A DNA stretch of 37,096 bases from Rhodospirillales bacterium. Lineage in GTDB: Bacteria > Pseudomonadota > Alphaproteobacteria > Rhodospirillales > Casp-alpha2. Made by a program: the position numbers and the translations under genes. Shown piece after piece: positions 9,536 to 18,265 of the stretch (the first letter of the stretch is position 1; the number at the start of each line of letters is the position of its first letter). The notes under the pieces were generated by a model. It was not told the origin of the DNA and searched no databases. It saw only the letters and a program-made list of their open reading frames with translations. The DNA lies in NCBI GenBank assembly GCA_021775105.1, contig JAJFIJ010000299.1, positions 1-37,096 of the forward strand, written 5' to 3'.

Positions 9536-9562
9536 AATTTCAAAAAAATTGAAATTTGCAAT
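9536..9562 (-). promoter_or_regulatory. Candidate LysR-type operator upstream of lysR
   Basis: Two overlapping inverted repeats lie 8-34 bp upstream of the lysR ATG. One is AATTTCA-N7-TGAAATT (9536-9556). The other is ATTGAAATTTGCAAT (9548-9562), which fits the T-N11-A form of LysR boxes. This suggests autoregulation, but the region is AT-rich and chance symmetry is possible. Confidence 0.4.
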
Positions 9563-9614
9563 TGCTAATCTGCCTTTTGCGACACCCAAGCCAAATCCGT
9601 CAACAAACGACCTC

Positions 9615-9651
9615 CATAAAAATGACCCCCGATGCAATGTACATCGGGGGT
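9615..9651 (-). terminator. Rho-independent terminator downstream of the BCCT gene
   Basis: A 10-bp perfect stem, ACCCCCGATG with CATCGGGGGT (9625-9651, 7-nt loop), is followed on the minus strand by CATTTTTATGG. It lies 26 bp past the BCCT stop and separates it from lysR. Confidence 0.85.
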
Positions 9652-9676
9652 AGAGGGGAGATTCCGGAAACGGGGT

Positions 9677-11536
9677 CTATTCGGCAGGCTGCGGCTGAAC
9701 CTCCAGAATGCCATGCTTTTCACGATGACCGTCGCGATATAGAGCCTTGGCCAGCGAAATACACATCAGCACCATGACAATCGTGAACGGCAACGCGCCA
9801 ATTATCATCGCATTCTTGAGCGCGATAAAGGGATCGGCACCGGCACCGGTGTTGCCAGCTATGATCAGGGCGCCGATGACCAGGGTCAAAATGACTCCCC
9901 AGATAATCCGGTGCTTGATACCGGTTTCCTGGGCGCCGCCTGACATGATGGTGTTCATCACCAGAATTCCGGAATCTGCGGAAGTCACAAGGAACGTCAT
10001 GATCAGCACCACGCACATCACTGTAATGGCGGACAGAAACCCGCCGGACATCATTTGACCAAGCGTGGCAAACAACTTGGCGGTTGTTGAGGCACCAATA
10101 ATTGCACCGTTTGCAATACCGGACACCTCAAGATCAATTGCGGTCGCCCCGAGAATGGTCATCCAGGCAAAGCACACCAGCGCCGGTGCAATAACGCAAC
10201 CGAGAACAAACTCGCGGATAGAGCGGCCTCTGGAAATGCGCGCCAGAAACAGACCGACAAACGGCGAGAACGCGATCCACCATGCCCAGTAAAACGTCGT
10301 CCAGCCGGACTGCCAGCCAAACTGCCGGCCCTGATTCCCGGCATCATAAAGTGCCGCGATAACTTCACCGGAATTCGGCAACGCCGCAACACTGGCGGGA
10401 ACCGCTTTGGTAAAGCCGTCCAACGAACCCCATGCATTGGTTCCGGCACTGTAAATTGCCGAGATGTCCTCAGCCGACAGCGCTTTAGCAGCCTCCGGCA
10501 TGGCGGCCTTGAAGACATCCAGAGATTGCGGACCGTAGGGACCGAAAGACAGGGAGACAAAATGGAGGATGTAGTCCACCAGCGCCGTGCCATAGGTCGT
10601 CATGGCGAACAGGAATGATCCAAAAAACACGAACGTCAACAGCAGGATCAACGACAGCACCAGATTGAGGTTCGACAGATACTTGATGCCCTTGCCAACG
10701 CCTGAGACCGCCGAGAGGATCGACATGCCCATGATGACAAACAGGGCCGCGAGCAGACCAACCGTACTGGGTTTCGGTTTGTCCTCGACCGAGGTCATCA
10801 GCCATTCCATCCCGGAAATTGCATAAACCCCATCGACAAACTGGCTGACGCCGAATCCGATTGTCACCGACACGCCGAGGATTGTCGCAACGACACCCAG
10901 AACATCGACAAGATGGCCAACCGTGCCATTGGCATATCGACCGAGGATCGGCGTCAGCGCCGAGCGGATCGTTAACGGCATGTTGCGCGTATAAGCATAA
11001 TAGGAAAGTGACAGGCCGGTGACGACATAGATCGCCCAGGCATGAAATCCATAATGCAAGAATGTGTACCGATAGGCCGATTCAATGGCGCCTTCGGTTG
11101 AAGCACTGACATTGCCGGCCAGAATTTCCGGATTGGAGCCCCAAAGCCCGAGGGGTTCAGCCGTTGCGTACACCATCAATCCAACGCCAAGCCCGGCGCC
11201 AAACATCATGGAAAACCACGAAAAATCAGAGAACTCCGGTTTTTCACCCGGCACACCGAGGATTCGTTTCCCGGTTGATGGAACCAAAGCCACAATAAAA
11301 CAGAAAAAAGCGAATGCCCCGACGGCGACGATGTAAAAGCCATTAAAGCCTTCCAGCACAGCGCCGTTGATCTTCGACAACGTATCGTTAGCATTGAGCG
11401 GCCAGACCAGCGCCCAAATCACCAGCAATGACATACAGGTCTTGCTGATCAACGCAATCGGCAGGCTGTTGCCTTCATAAAACCCGGATGCGGCTTTCTT
11501 GATTTCCAGTTCGGTAAACGGTGGTTTCATTGCCAT
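9677..11536 (-). CDS. BCCT-family transporter (betaine/carnitine/choline type)
   Basis: Inner-membrane secondary transporter for quaternary ammonium compounds, 619 residues with about 12 membrane helices. The family glycine segment GAGLGVGLMVYATAEPLG is at 113-130. The aromatic box segment WTTFYWAWWIAFSPFVGLFLAR is at 412-433, followed by SRGRSIREFVLG. Residues about 335-408, just before the aromatic box helix, form an unusually long predicted external loop rich in Ala, Glu and Ser. The ATG is preceded by AGGGG. The specific substrate (betaine, carnitine, choline or a relative) cannot be fixed. The nearby thioesterase that resembles betainyl-CoA hydrolases makes carnitine worth considering. 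Followed by a strong terminator. Confidence 0.93.
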   Translation of the reverse strand: MAMKPPFTELEIKKAASGFYEGNSLPIALISKTCMSLLVIWALVWPLNANDTLSKINGAVLEGFNGFYIVAVGAFAFFCFIVALVPSTGKRILGVPGEKPEFSDFSWFSMMFGAGLGVGLMVYATAEPLGLWGSNPEILAGNVSASTEGAIESAYRYTFLHYGFHAWAIYVVTGLSLSYYAYTRNMPLTIRSALTPILGRYANGTVGHLVDVLGVVATILGVSVTIGFGVSQFVDGVYAISGMEWLMTSVEDKPKPSTVGLLAALFVIMGMSILSAVSGVGKGIKYLSNLNLVLSLILLLTFVFFGSFLFAMTTYGTALVDYILHFVSLSFGPYGPQSLDVFKAAMPEAAKALSAEDISAIYSAGTNAWGSLDGFTKAVPASVAALPNSGEVIAALYDAGNQGRQFGWQSGWTTFYWAWWIAFSPFVGLFLARISRGRSIREFVLGCVIAPALVCFAWMTILGATAIDLEVSGIANGAIIGASTTAKLFATLGQMMSGGFLSAITVMCVVLIMTFLVTSADSGILVMNTIMSGGAQETGIKHRIIWGVILTLVIGALIIAGNTGAGADPFIALKNAMIIGALPFTIVMVLMCISLAKALYRDGHREKHGILEVQPQPAE

Positions 11537-11733
11537 TTGTTTTCCCCTAAAAAAATTCCCAATTTTGGTTTATAGGTATTTGCTGCACCCGTGATATCTG
11601 GGCCTCCCGCGACTGACGGAAGGGTTTCGATCCAGTATGGAATCACCATGTTTATTGATTATCTTCGGCCACAGCGATGCCGTTGATTTTCTATCTGTGT
11701 GGATACGCAACAGAACTCCAGCCTTGCCCGATC

Positions 11734-11748
11734 CGATAACGATTATCG
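11734..11748. repeat. Short inverted repeat, possible operator
   Basis: CGATAA-CGA-TTATCG is a 6-bp perfect inverted repeat with a 3-nt spacer, about 200 bp upstream of the BCCT start and 210 bp upstream of pit. It could bind a dimeric regulator; no family assignment is possible. Confidence 0.3.
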
Positions 11749-11878
11749 ACACCATAGCTTTGGCATGACGATACATTTCAGTCAAAATCAAACATTTGAA
11801 AGAAACTACAGAAAAATTGAACCGCAAGATGCTGGTAAATTTGACCCGTTAACTGGCTCGGCAATCAATCCAGCCCCG

Positions 11879-11911
11879 GTGTCACAAAACCGTAACACAA
11901 ATGTCATATAA
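11879..11911 (+). promoter_or_regulatory. PHO box (PhoB site) upstream of pit
   Basis: There are three consecutive 11-nt units: GTGTCACAAAA, CCGTAACACAA and ATGTCATATAA. Each has the PhoB pattern of a (C/T)TGTCA(T/C)-like heptamer plus a 4-nt A/T spacer; the middle unit is the weakest. GATACG at 11931-11936 is a possible -10. The layout closely parallels the pstS control region. Confidence 0.8.
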
Positions 11912-11958
11912 GAGGCGCGACACCAAACTGGATACGCAACTCAGGACATATAAAGCCC

Positions 11959-13452
11959 GTGTATAAAGAGACCCTCAGCAAAGATCTGGGCAAGTTTGCC
12001 CAACTTGAATCCGCGACTTCGGAAACCGCCAAAAACTTCTCCAAGGTCGGCCTTGCCGTCCTGTTTCTCGCCGTCGTCTGGGTGATTGCCAACGCGGTCA
12101 CCACCGGATTGGACAATCAGGCCTATATTGTTGCCGCCGGGGTCATCGGTGGATATATGGCGCTGAATATCGGTGCCAATGACGTTGCCAATAACGTCGG
12201 TCCTGCGGTCGGGGCGAAGTCCCTGACCATGTTCGGTGCGCTGATCATGGCCGGAATATTCGAATCGGCCGGTGCGTTTATCGCTGGTGGCGATGTTGTC
12301 AGCACGATCTCGAAAGGCATCATCAATCCGGCCCTGTTGCCTGATCAAACCGTGTTTGTGCCAGCCATGATGTCGGCCCTGCTGGCGGCAGCTCTCTGGA
12401 TAAATATCGCGACCTGGGTTGGCGCGCCAGTTTCAACGACACATTCCGTTGTTGGCGGCGTCATGGGAGCGGGCATTGCCGCCGCTGGCCTCGGCGTTGT
12501 TGACTGGGCAGTGATGAGCAAGATCGCCGCAAGCTGGGTTATATCGCCGGTTCTTGGCGGCGTTGTTGCCGCTCTGCTGCTGGCGTTTGTCAAATCCAGG
12601 ATCATCTACCAGGAAGACAAAGTCGCCGGGGCCAAGCGCTGGGTGCCTATACTTGTTGCCCTTATGTCCGGCGTGTTCACGGCCTATCTCTGCATGAAAG
12701 GTCTGAAACGGATATGGAACCCGGACCCATGGATGGTCATCGCCATCGGTAGCGCCGTTGCCGCCATCGCCTATGCCATCGTCAATCCGCGAATCGCCCG
12801 CCGCGCCGAAGGCATGCCCAACCGCAACAAATCAATTCGTGAACTGTTCCATATTCCTCTGATCTGTGCTGCCGCCCTGCTGTCGTTCGCTCATGGGGCC
12901 AATGATGTCGCCAACGCCGTCGGCCCACTGGCCGCCGTCGTCGACAGCGCGGCATCGGGCATGATATCGGCGAAAAAAGTTGGTATCCCCAACTGGGTCC
13001 TGTTTGTCGGTGCCGCCGGGATCAGCATCGGCTTGTTATTATTTGGCCCGAAACTGATCCGCACGGTGGGTGGGCAGATCACCCGGCTCAACCCGATGCG
13101 GGCCTATTGTGTCGCTCTGTCGGCGGCCATCACGGTGATCATCGCGACAGCTATGGGGTTACCCGTCAGCTCTACCCATATTGCCGTCGGGGCAATTTTC
13201 GGGGTCGGGTTTTTCCGGGAATGGCAGACGTCCCGCAACACCCACATCAATCACGGCAAGGTCGTCAAAGAAAAGAGCAACAAATCCGAATCAACCGATG
13301 ACCAGCTGTCGCCGGAAGAAAAACGCAAATGGCGGAAACTGGTCCGTCGACAGCATCTGCTGACCATCATCGCCGCCTGGCTGGTGACGGTTCCGCTGTC
13401 TGCCCTGCTGGCGGCAGGTGTATTTGTGATGATGCAGAAGGCACTATTGTAA
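11959..13452 (+). CDS. pit: PiT-family inorganic phosphate transporter
   Basis: Low-affinity, ion-coupled inorganic phosphate transporter of the inner membrane, 497 residues and about 10-12 helices. Both PHO4-type signature repeats are present: GANDVANNVGPAVG at 72-85 and GANDVANAVGPLAAV near 313-327. A charged cytoplasmic segment (about 430-460, rich in Lys, Glu and Ser) precedes the last helix. The likely start is GTG at 11959, which has no strong ribosome binding site. It is followed by pstS on the same strand, each gene having its own PHO box, so PhoB control of this permease is expected. The gene appears complete. Confidence 0.95.
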   Translation: MYKETLSKDLGKFAQLESATSETAKNFSKVGLAVLFLAVVWVIANAVTTGLDNQAYIVAAGVIGGYMALNIGANDVANNVGPAVGAKSLTMFGALIMAGIFESAGAFIAGGDVVSTISKGIINPALLPDQTVFVPAMMSALLAAALWINIATWVGAPVSTTHSVVGGVMGAGIAAAGLGVVDWAVMSKIAASWVISPVLGGVVAALLLAFVKSRIIYQEDKVAGAKRWVPILVALMSGVFTAYLCMKGLKRIWNPDPWMVIAIGSAVAAIAYAIVNPRIARRAEGMPNRNKSIRELFHIPLICAAALLSFAHGANDVANAVGPLAAVVDSAASGMISAKKVGIPNWVLFVGAAGISIGLLLFGPKLIRTVGGQITRLNPMRAYCVALSAAITVIIATAMGLPVSSTHIAVGAIFGVGFFREWQTSRNTHINHGKVVKEKSNKSESTDDQLSPEEKRKWRKLVRRQHLLTIIAAWLVTVPLSALLAAGVFVMMQKALL

Positions 13453-13476
13453 CAGATTTTTTGCACGCCCGTTTCG

Positions 13477-13532
13477 ATGTCACAAAATGTTCATATGGCT
13501 GTCATAAATCGGCAGCACGGAAAACCTAGATT
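13477..13532 (+). promoter_or_regulatory. PHO box and candidate -10 of the pst operon
   Basis: There are three in-phase 11-nt repeats: ATGTCACAAAA (13477-13487), TGTTCATATGG (13488-13498) and CTGTCATAAAT (13499-13509). The third matches the PhoB consensus best. TAGATT at 13527-13532 is a candidate -10. The block lies between the pit stop and the pstS start. Confidence 0.85.
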
Positions 13533-13587
13533 GCGGACATCGGGGTCAAGACACCCCAACTTGTTACGCAATTTCAGGAGACTTATT

Positions 13588-14631
13588 ATGATATCGAAAT
13601 CACTGGTCGCCAGCGCTGCGGCTTTTACCCTGGCTCTCGGAGCCTTCAGCGGCGCTGAAGCCCGCGATCAAATTCGCATTGTCGGCTCATCCACCGTTTA
13701 TCCGTTTGCCACAGTTGTCGCCGAGCAATTTGGTAAAACCACAAAATTCAAGACCCCCGTCATTGAAAGTACGGGCTCCGGCGGCGGCCTCAAATTGTTC
13801 TGCGCCGGGGTCGGCACCGAACACCCGGACATCACCAACGCCTCACGCGCCATCAAAAAATCAGAGATTGAGCGTTGCGCCAAAAATGGCATCACCGGGA
13901 TCACCGAAGTCAAAGTCGGGTATGACGGCATCGTCATTGCCAACGCCAAGACGTCTCCTGTTGCCAAACTGTCAAAAAGGGCCATTTTCCTTGCGCTGGC
14001 AAAGGATGTGCCGGATGGGAAAGGCGGTCTGACTGCCAATCCCTATAAAAACTGGAACGACATCGATGCGTCTCTGCCGAACCAGAAAATTGAAGTTCTT
14101 GGACCGCCGCCAACATCAGGTACGCGAGACGCCTTTGTTGAGCTTGCTATGGAAGGTGGATGCAAGAAATTCGACTTCATCAAAGCCATGAAGAAAGCCA
14201 ACAAGAAAAAATATAAAGCCGTTTGTCATTCAATCCGTGAAGACGGGGCCTATATCGAGGCGGGAGAAAATGATGTGCTGATCGTGCGCAAACTGGAAGC
14301 CAACCCGAAAGCCTTTGGCATCTTCGGTTTCAGCTTCCTTGATCAGAACGCCGACAAGGTTCAGGGCAGCCTGGTTGACGGAAAATCGCCGACCTTCGAG
14401 AACATCGCATCCGGCGATTACGGCGTATCCCGCCCGCTGTTCTTCTATGTGAAAAATGTTCATGCCGGAACAATCCCCGGGATGAAAGAATACCTCGCTG
14501 AATTCACCAGCGAAAAAGCCTGGGGTGACGAAGGGTACCTGACCGATAAAGGTTTGATCCCGATGCCAGCAGCAGAAAGAAAGAAATACCATAACGATGC
14601 TGCCGACCTGAAAATAAACGTCAGCATGTAA
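13588..14631 (+). CDS. pstS: Periplasmic phosphate-binding protein PstS
   Basis: High-affinity phosphate receptor of the PstSCAB importer, 347 residues before processing. A Sec signal peptide covers about 1-25 (basic start MISKS, hydrophobic core, cleavage predicted after AEA). The mature protein starts RDQIRIVGSSTVYPFA; GSSTVYPF, the GSGGGLKLF stretch and PTSGTRDAF are phosphate-binding loops. The start at 13588 is chosen because CAGGAG lies 7 nt upstream and a signal peptide follows. A longer reading from 13477 would start inside the PHO box. A strong terminator hairpin follows, so pstS is probably made in excess over the membrane subunits. Confidence 0.97.
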   Translation: MISKSLVASAAAFTLALGAFSGAEARDQIRIVGSSTVYPFATVVAEQFGKTTKFKTPVIESTGSGGGLKLFCAGVGTEHPDITNASRAIKKSEIERCAKNGITGITEVKVGYDGIVIANAKTSPVAKLSKRAIFLALAKDVPDGKGGLTANPYKNWNDIDASLPNQKIEVLGPPPTSGTRDAFVELAMEGGCKKFDFIKAMKKANKKKYKAVCHSIREDGAYIEAGENDVLIVRKLEANPKAFGIFGFSFLDQNADKVQGSLVDGKSPTFENIASGDYGVSRPLFFYVKNVHAGTIPGMKEYLAEFTSEKAWGDEGYLTDKGLIPMPAAERKKYHNDAADLKINVSM

Positions 14632-14647
14632 CCCCAACATGCGCCCC

Positions 14648-14684
14648 TGCCCGGACATGGCCCCACATGTCCGGGCATTTTTTT
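14648..14684 (+). terminator. Strong hairpin terminator/attenuator between pstS and pstC
   Basis: A perfect 12-bp stem, TGCCCGGACATG with CATGTCCGGGCA (6-nt loop), runs directly into seven T residues. It lies 16 bp after the pstS stop and 26 bp before pstC. No clear promoter was seen behind it, so pstC expression probably depends on read-through. Confidence 0.9.
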
Positions 14685-14709
14685 AGTACTTTTTCTTCAG
14701 TGATTTAAA

Positions 14710-16092
14710 ATGTCGACTTCGTCAATTTTTCTCATTCTGCTGGTTCTGACCCTGATCAGTTTTGTCTCCGGCAGGTCCCAAGCGGTTTCTACCGTAAGCG
14801 GTCAAACGAAACGGCTACATTCAAGACCGGGCTATTACGGATACTTCGCAGCACTTTGCTGCGCCATTCCGGCCCTCGTCATCGCCAGTATCTGGGCCAC
14901 ACTTGAGGATGGCATTGCCGCCTCTCTTGCCTTGTCCTCTCTCCCCGAAGCCTTGCGTAACGCGGACGCCTCTGCACTTTCGCTGATTGGCAATGACATC
15001 CGCAATCTGGCGACCGGGAATATTATCGCCCGCACACCGGAGCCCTGGTTAATCGAAGCAGCGGAAAACTATACAAGTTCACAAAATACCAGCAAAATAG
15101 CCATGCTGGCTGTTGTCCTCGCTGTGTTTTCCGCCAGTTTCGTCTGGACTCACCGCAAGATTTCTCCATCCCTGAGGGCGCGAAATTCTGTCGAACGCAT
15201 CGTTCTCGTTGTGTTGATGCTGTGCTCAGGGATTGCCATCCTGACAACCATTGGAATCGTTTTTTCGCTGCTGTTTGAAACGGCGCGGTTTTTTACCAAG
15301 GTTCCGTTTTTGGATTTTGTATTCGGGCTGGAATGGAGCCCGCAAACAGCGCTTCGCGCGGATCAGGTCGGCAGCACGGGTTTGTTTGGTGCCATTCCGC
15401 TTTTTGCCGGCACCTTGCTGATCTCGTTTCTGGCCATGTGCGTTGCCACGCCCGTCGGGTTGATGGCGGCCATCTATATGGCCGAATACGCGCCCTCAAA
15501 AATTCGCAGTTCCGTCAAACCGGTGCTGGAAATCCTGGCCGGTATCCCGACCGTCGTTTACGGGTTTTTTGCGGCCCTGACCGTTGCCCCGGTTTTTCGC
15601 GAAGCCGGGGAATCGGCAGGCCTGATCATATCGTCCGAATCTGCGCTGGTTGCCGGTGGAGTCATGGGAATCATGCTAATCCCGTTCGTCTCGTCTCTGT
15701 CTGATGACGTCATCAACGCGGTCCCCCAATCTCTTCGTGAAGGGTCCTACGGACTGGGGGCAACGCAATCAGAAACCATCCGTCAGGTGATCTTGCCCGC
15801 CGCCCTGCCTGGCATCGTTGGCAGTCTGTTGCTGGCAACATCGCGGGCCATCGGTGAAACCATGATCGTCGTCATGGCCGCCGGTCTCAGCGCCAACATG
15901 ACCGTCAATCCCCTGGAAGCCGTGACCACCGTCACCGTCCAGATCGTCACCCTGCTGGTTGGCGATCAGGAATTTGACAGTGCCAAAACACTTGCCGCGT
16001 TCGCCCTTGGGCTGATGCTGTTTGTGGTCACCCTGATTCTCAACATTATCGCCTTGATAACCGTCAACAGATATCGTGAACAATATGACTGA
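14710..16092 (+). CDS. pstC: Phosphate ABC transporter permease PstC (long form)
   Basis: One of the two membrane subunits of the Pst importer. At 460 residues it is much longer than the roughly 320-residue E. coli protein. The additional N-terminal half holds three or so helices and a periplasmic stretch (about 70-130), as is usual in alphaproteobacteria. The permease domain (about 230-450) contains the ATPase-contact segment EGSYGLGATQSETIRQVILPAALPGI. It follows the terminator after pstS and overlaps pstA by 8 bp. All expected motifs are present, with no sign of damage. Confidence 0.95.
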   Translation: MSTSSIFLILLVLTLISFVSGRSQAVSTVSGQTKRLHSRPGYYGYFAALCCAIPALVIASIWATLEDGIAASLALSSLPEALRNADASALSLIGNDIRNLATGNIIARTPEPWLIEAAENYTSSQNTSKIAMLAVVLAVFSASFVWTHRKISPSLRARNSVERIVLVVLMLCSGIAILTTIGIVFSLLFETARFFTKVPFLDFVFGLEWSPQTALRADQVGSTGLFGAIPLFAGTLLISFLAMCVATPVGLMAAIYMAEYAPSKIRSSVKPVLEILAGIPTVVYGFFAALTVAPVFREAGESAGLIISSESALVAGGVMGIMLIPFVSSLSDDVINAVPQSLREGSYGLGATQSETIRQVILPAALPGIVGSLLLATSRAIGETMIVVMAAGLSANMTVNPLEAVTTVTVQIVTLLVGDQEFDSAKTLAAFALGLMLFVVTLILNIIALITVNRYREQYD

Positions 16093-17404
16093 CATCACGT
16101 CACCCAATCCGACCGACGCCTTGTCGCGAAAGGATAAAAGCGATCTCGTCGCGGCGGGCCTTAAAAGACGATATGCGGCTGAGCGACGGTTCAGGCTTTA
16201 CGGATCAGGCGCCGTTCTTGTTGCATTGTTTTTTGTCATGATGTTGTTTTCGACCATCGTCTCCAATGGTTACCCGACGTTCACCCAAACAATGGTGAAG
16301 CTGGACGTCACACTTGACGGACAGGAGATCGATCCAGACGGCACGCGTGACCCGGCGGTCCTTTCCAATGCCAATTATCGCAAGCTTGTCCACAATGCCC
16401 TGCGTGAACATTTCCCCACCGTCAAATCGCGGGAGGACAAGCGCAAGCTGGCAGCCATGATCAGTCCCGGCGCTCCCTTTATATTGCGTAAAGCGGTCAT
16501 CAACGATCCATCGAAAATTGACAAGCGACTTCCGTTTGTCTTTCCCATGTCCGATGATATCGACCAGTTCTACAAGGGCTCAATTTCATCAAAGAGCGCG
16601 GAATCCGATCGCCGGGTCAGCGACAAGCAAATCACCTGGTTTTTACGGTTGGTTGACCTCGACAGGGTCGAGAAACAATTCAACACCACGTTTTTTACCA
16701 ACGGCGATTCCCGCGAACCGGAACTGGCCGGGATCTGGGGTGCGGCGGTCGGTTCCATGCTGACGCTCGCCGTTACGCTGGCCCTGTCCTTTCCCATTGG
16801 TATTGCCAGCGCCGTCTATCTTGAAGAATTCGCCCCAAAAAATCGCCTGACCCGGATTATCGAAGTCAATATCAACAATCTGGCGGCTGTGCCTTCGATT
16901 GTTTTTGGTTTGCTGGGACTGGCGATCTTTCTGAATTTCTTTGGCCTGCCACGCTCAGTCCCTCTGGTCGGCGGTATGGTGCTGGCCCTGATGACTTTGC
17001 CGACAATTATTATCGCCGGACGGGCGGCCCTGAAAGCCGTGCCACCCTCCATTCGTGAAGCCGCACTTGGCATGGGCGCATCACGCATCCAGACCGTCAG
17101 CCATCATGTCCTGCCACTGGCCATGCCGGGAATGTTGACTGGCGCGATCCTTGGCATGGCGCAGGCGCTTGGCGAAACCGCACCATTGCTGATGATCGGC
17201 ATGGTCGCGTTTATCGTCGATATCCCGGGCAGCATCACAGACCCCGCCACGGTTTTGCCGGTTCAGATATATCTGTGGGCCGACAGCCCCGAGAGGGCCT
17301 TCGTCGAACGCACTTCCGGAGCCATCATCGTGCTGCTGGGTTTCCTCATCATGATGAACGCGGCAGCCGTTATTCTTCGCAAGAAATTTGAAATCAAATG
17401 GTAG
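16085..17404 (+). CDS. pstA: Phosphate ABC transporter permease PstA (long form)
   Basis: Second membrane subunit of the Pst importer, 439 residues from the ATG at 16085. A GTG three codons earlier is also possible. After one N-terminal helix (about 38-60) there is a large periplasmic insert of about 145 residues, typical of the long alphaproteobacterial form. The permease domain starts near 215, with the EAA-type segment [27 protein letters not shown] near 325. The start overlaps the end of pstC by 8 bp, indicating translational coupling. The stop is 13 bp before pstB. Confidence 0.95.
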   Translation: MTDITSPNPTDALSRKDKSDLVAAGLKRRYAAERRFRLYGSGAVLVALFFVMMLFSTIVSNGYPTFTQTMVKLDVTLDGQEIDPDGTRDPAVLSNANYRKLVHNALREHFPTVKSREDKRKLAAMISPGAPFILRKAVINDPSKIDKRLPFVFPMSDDIDQFYKGSISSKSAESDRRVSDKQITWFLRLVDLDRVEKQFNTTFFTNGDSREPELAGIWGAAVGSMLTLAVTLALSFPIGIASAVYLEEFAPKNRLTRIIEVNINNLAAVPSIVFGLLGLAIFLNFFGLPRSVPLVGGMVLALMTLPTIIIAGRAALKAVPPSIREAALGMGASRIQTVSHHVLPLAMPGMLTGAILGMAQALGETAPLLMIGMVAFIVDIPGSITDPATVLPVQIYLWADSPERAFVERTSGAIIVLLGFLIMMNAAAVILRKKFEIKW

Positions 17405-17417
17405 AGAGTCAAGGTTA

Positions 17418-18239
17418 ATGCGGATGAACCAGAACTTGCGAACACCGGAACTTTTACCAACCCCGACTTCCGAGCCTCTGACGCACACAAAACTGAAGGC
17501 ACGAAACGTTTCCGTCTTTTACGGGGATAGCCAGGCCCTGTTCAACATTGATCTGGATATTCCAGAAAATCAGGTCACGTCCTTAATCGGGCCGTCTGGA
17601 TGTGGAAAATCAACCTTCCTCCGCTGTCTCAACCGAATGAATGATACGATTGATATTTGCCGGGTTTCAGGTGACATCCTGCTCGACGGTCAGGACATAT
17701 ACGACAACAGGATTGATGTTGTGCATCTCCGGGCCCGTGTCGGTATGGTTTTTCAAAAACCCAATCCGTTCCCGAAATCGATCTACGATAACGTGTCTTA
17801 TGGTCCAAAAATCCATGGGTTGGCGGCAGATAAAACTGAACTGGACCAGATTGTTGAAGCGAGTCTGATCAGGGCCGGATTGTGGGGCGAGGTGAAGGAC
17901 AGGTTAAATGCACCGGGCACCGGGCTTTCCGGTGGACAGCAGCAACGTCTGTGTATTGCCCGCGCCATTGCCGTCGAACCGGAGGTGATCCTGATGGACG
18001 AACCCTGTTCCGCGCTTGATCCCATTGCTACGGCCAAAATCGAAGAACTTATTGATGAGTTGAGAGAAAACTTCACGATTGTTATCGTCACCCACTCCAT
18101 GCAGCAGGCCGCCCGCGTTTCCCAGCACACGGCATTTTTTCATCTCGGTAAACTGATTGAAGTTGGCGACACAGAACAGGTATTCACAACCCCAAAAGAA
18201 ACCCGGACCCAGGAATACATTACCGGACGATTCGGGTAA
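17418..18239 (+). CDS. pstB: Phosphate ABC transporter ATPase PstB
   Basis: Cytoplasmic ATPase that powers PstCA, 273 residues. It has Walker [10 protein letters not shown], the PstB-typical CLNRMND, Q-loop [12 protein letters not shown], signature [14 protein letters not shown], Walker [14 protein letters not shown] and H-loop IVTHSM. The C-terminus EYITGRFG is characteristic of PstB. The ATG at 17418 (AAGG just upstream) is preferred; a TTG at 17388 would lie inside pstA. An ATG at 17424 is also possible. It is followed 26 bp later by phoU. Confidence 0.97.
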   Translation: MRMNQNLRTPELLPTPTSEPLTHTKLKARNVSVFYGDSQALFNIDLDIPENQVTSLIGPSGCGKSTFLRCLNRMNDTIDICRVSGDILLDGQDIYDNRIDVVHLRARVGMVFQKPNPFPKSIYDNVSYGPKIHGLAADKTELDQIVEASLIRAGLWGEVKDRLNAPGTGLSGGQQQRLCIARAIAVEPEVILMDEPCSALDPIATAKIEELIDELRENFTIVIVTHSMQQAARVSQHTAFFHLGKLIEVGDTEQVFTTPKETRTQEYITGRFG

Positions 18240-18265
18240 GATTGAAGAAAACGAGGCAGAATAAA

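Larger units (their letters stand above)
11537..11958. other. Divergent intergenic region between the BCCT and pit genes
   Basis: This 422-bp gap contains no convincing gene. It holds the pit PHO box (11879-11911) on the right and a short inverted repeat at 11734-11748 in the middle. The BCCT promoter must lie at the left end, but no clear -35/-10 pair was recognised. Confidence 0.6.
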
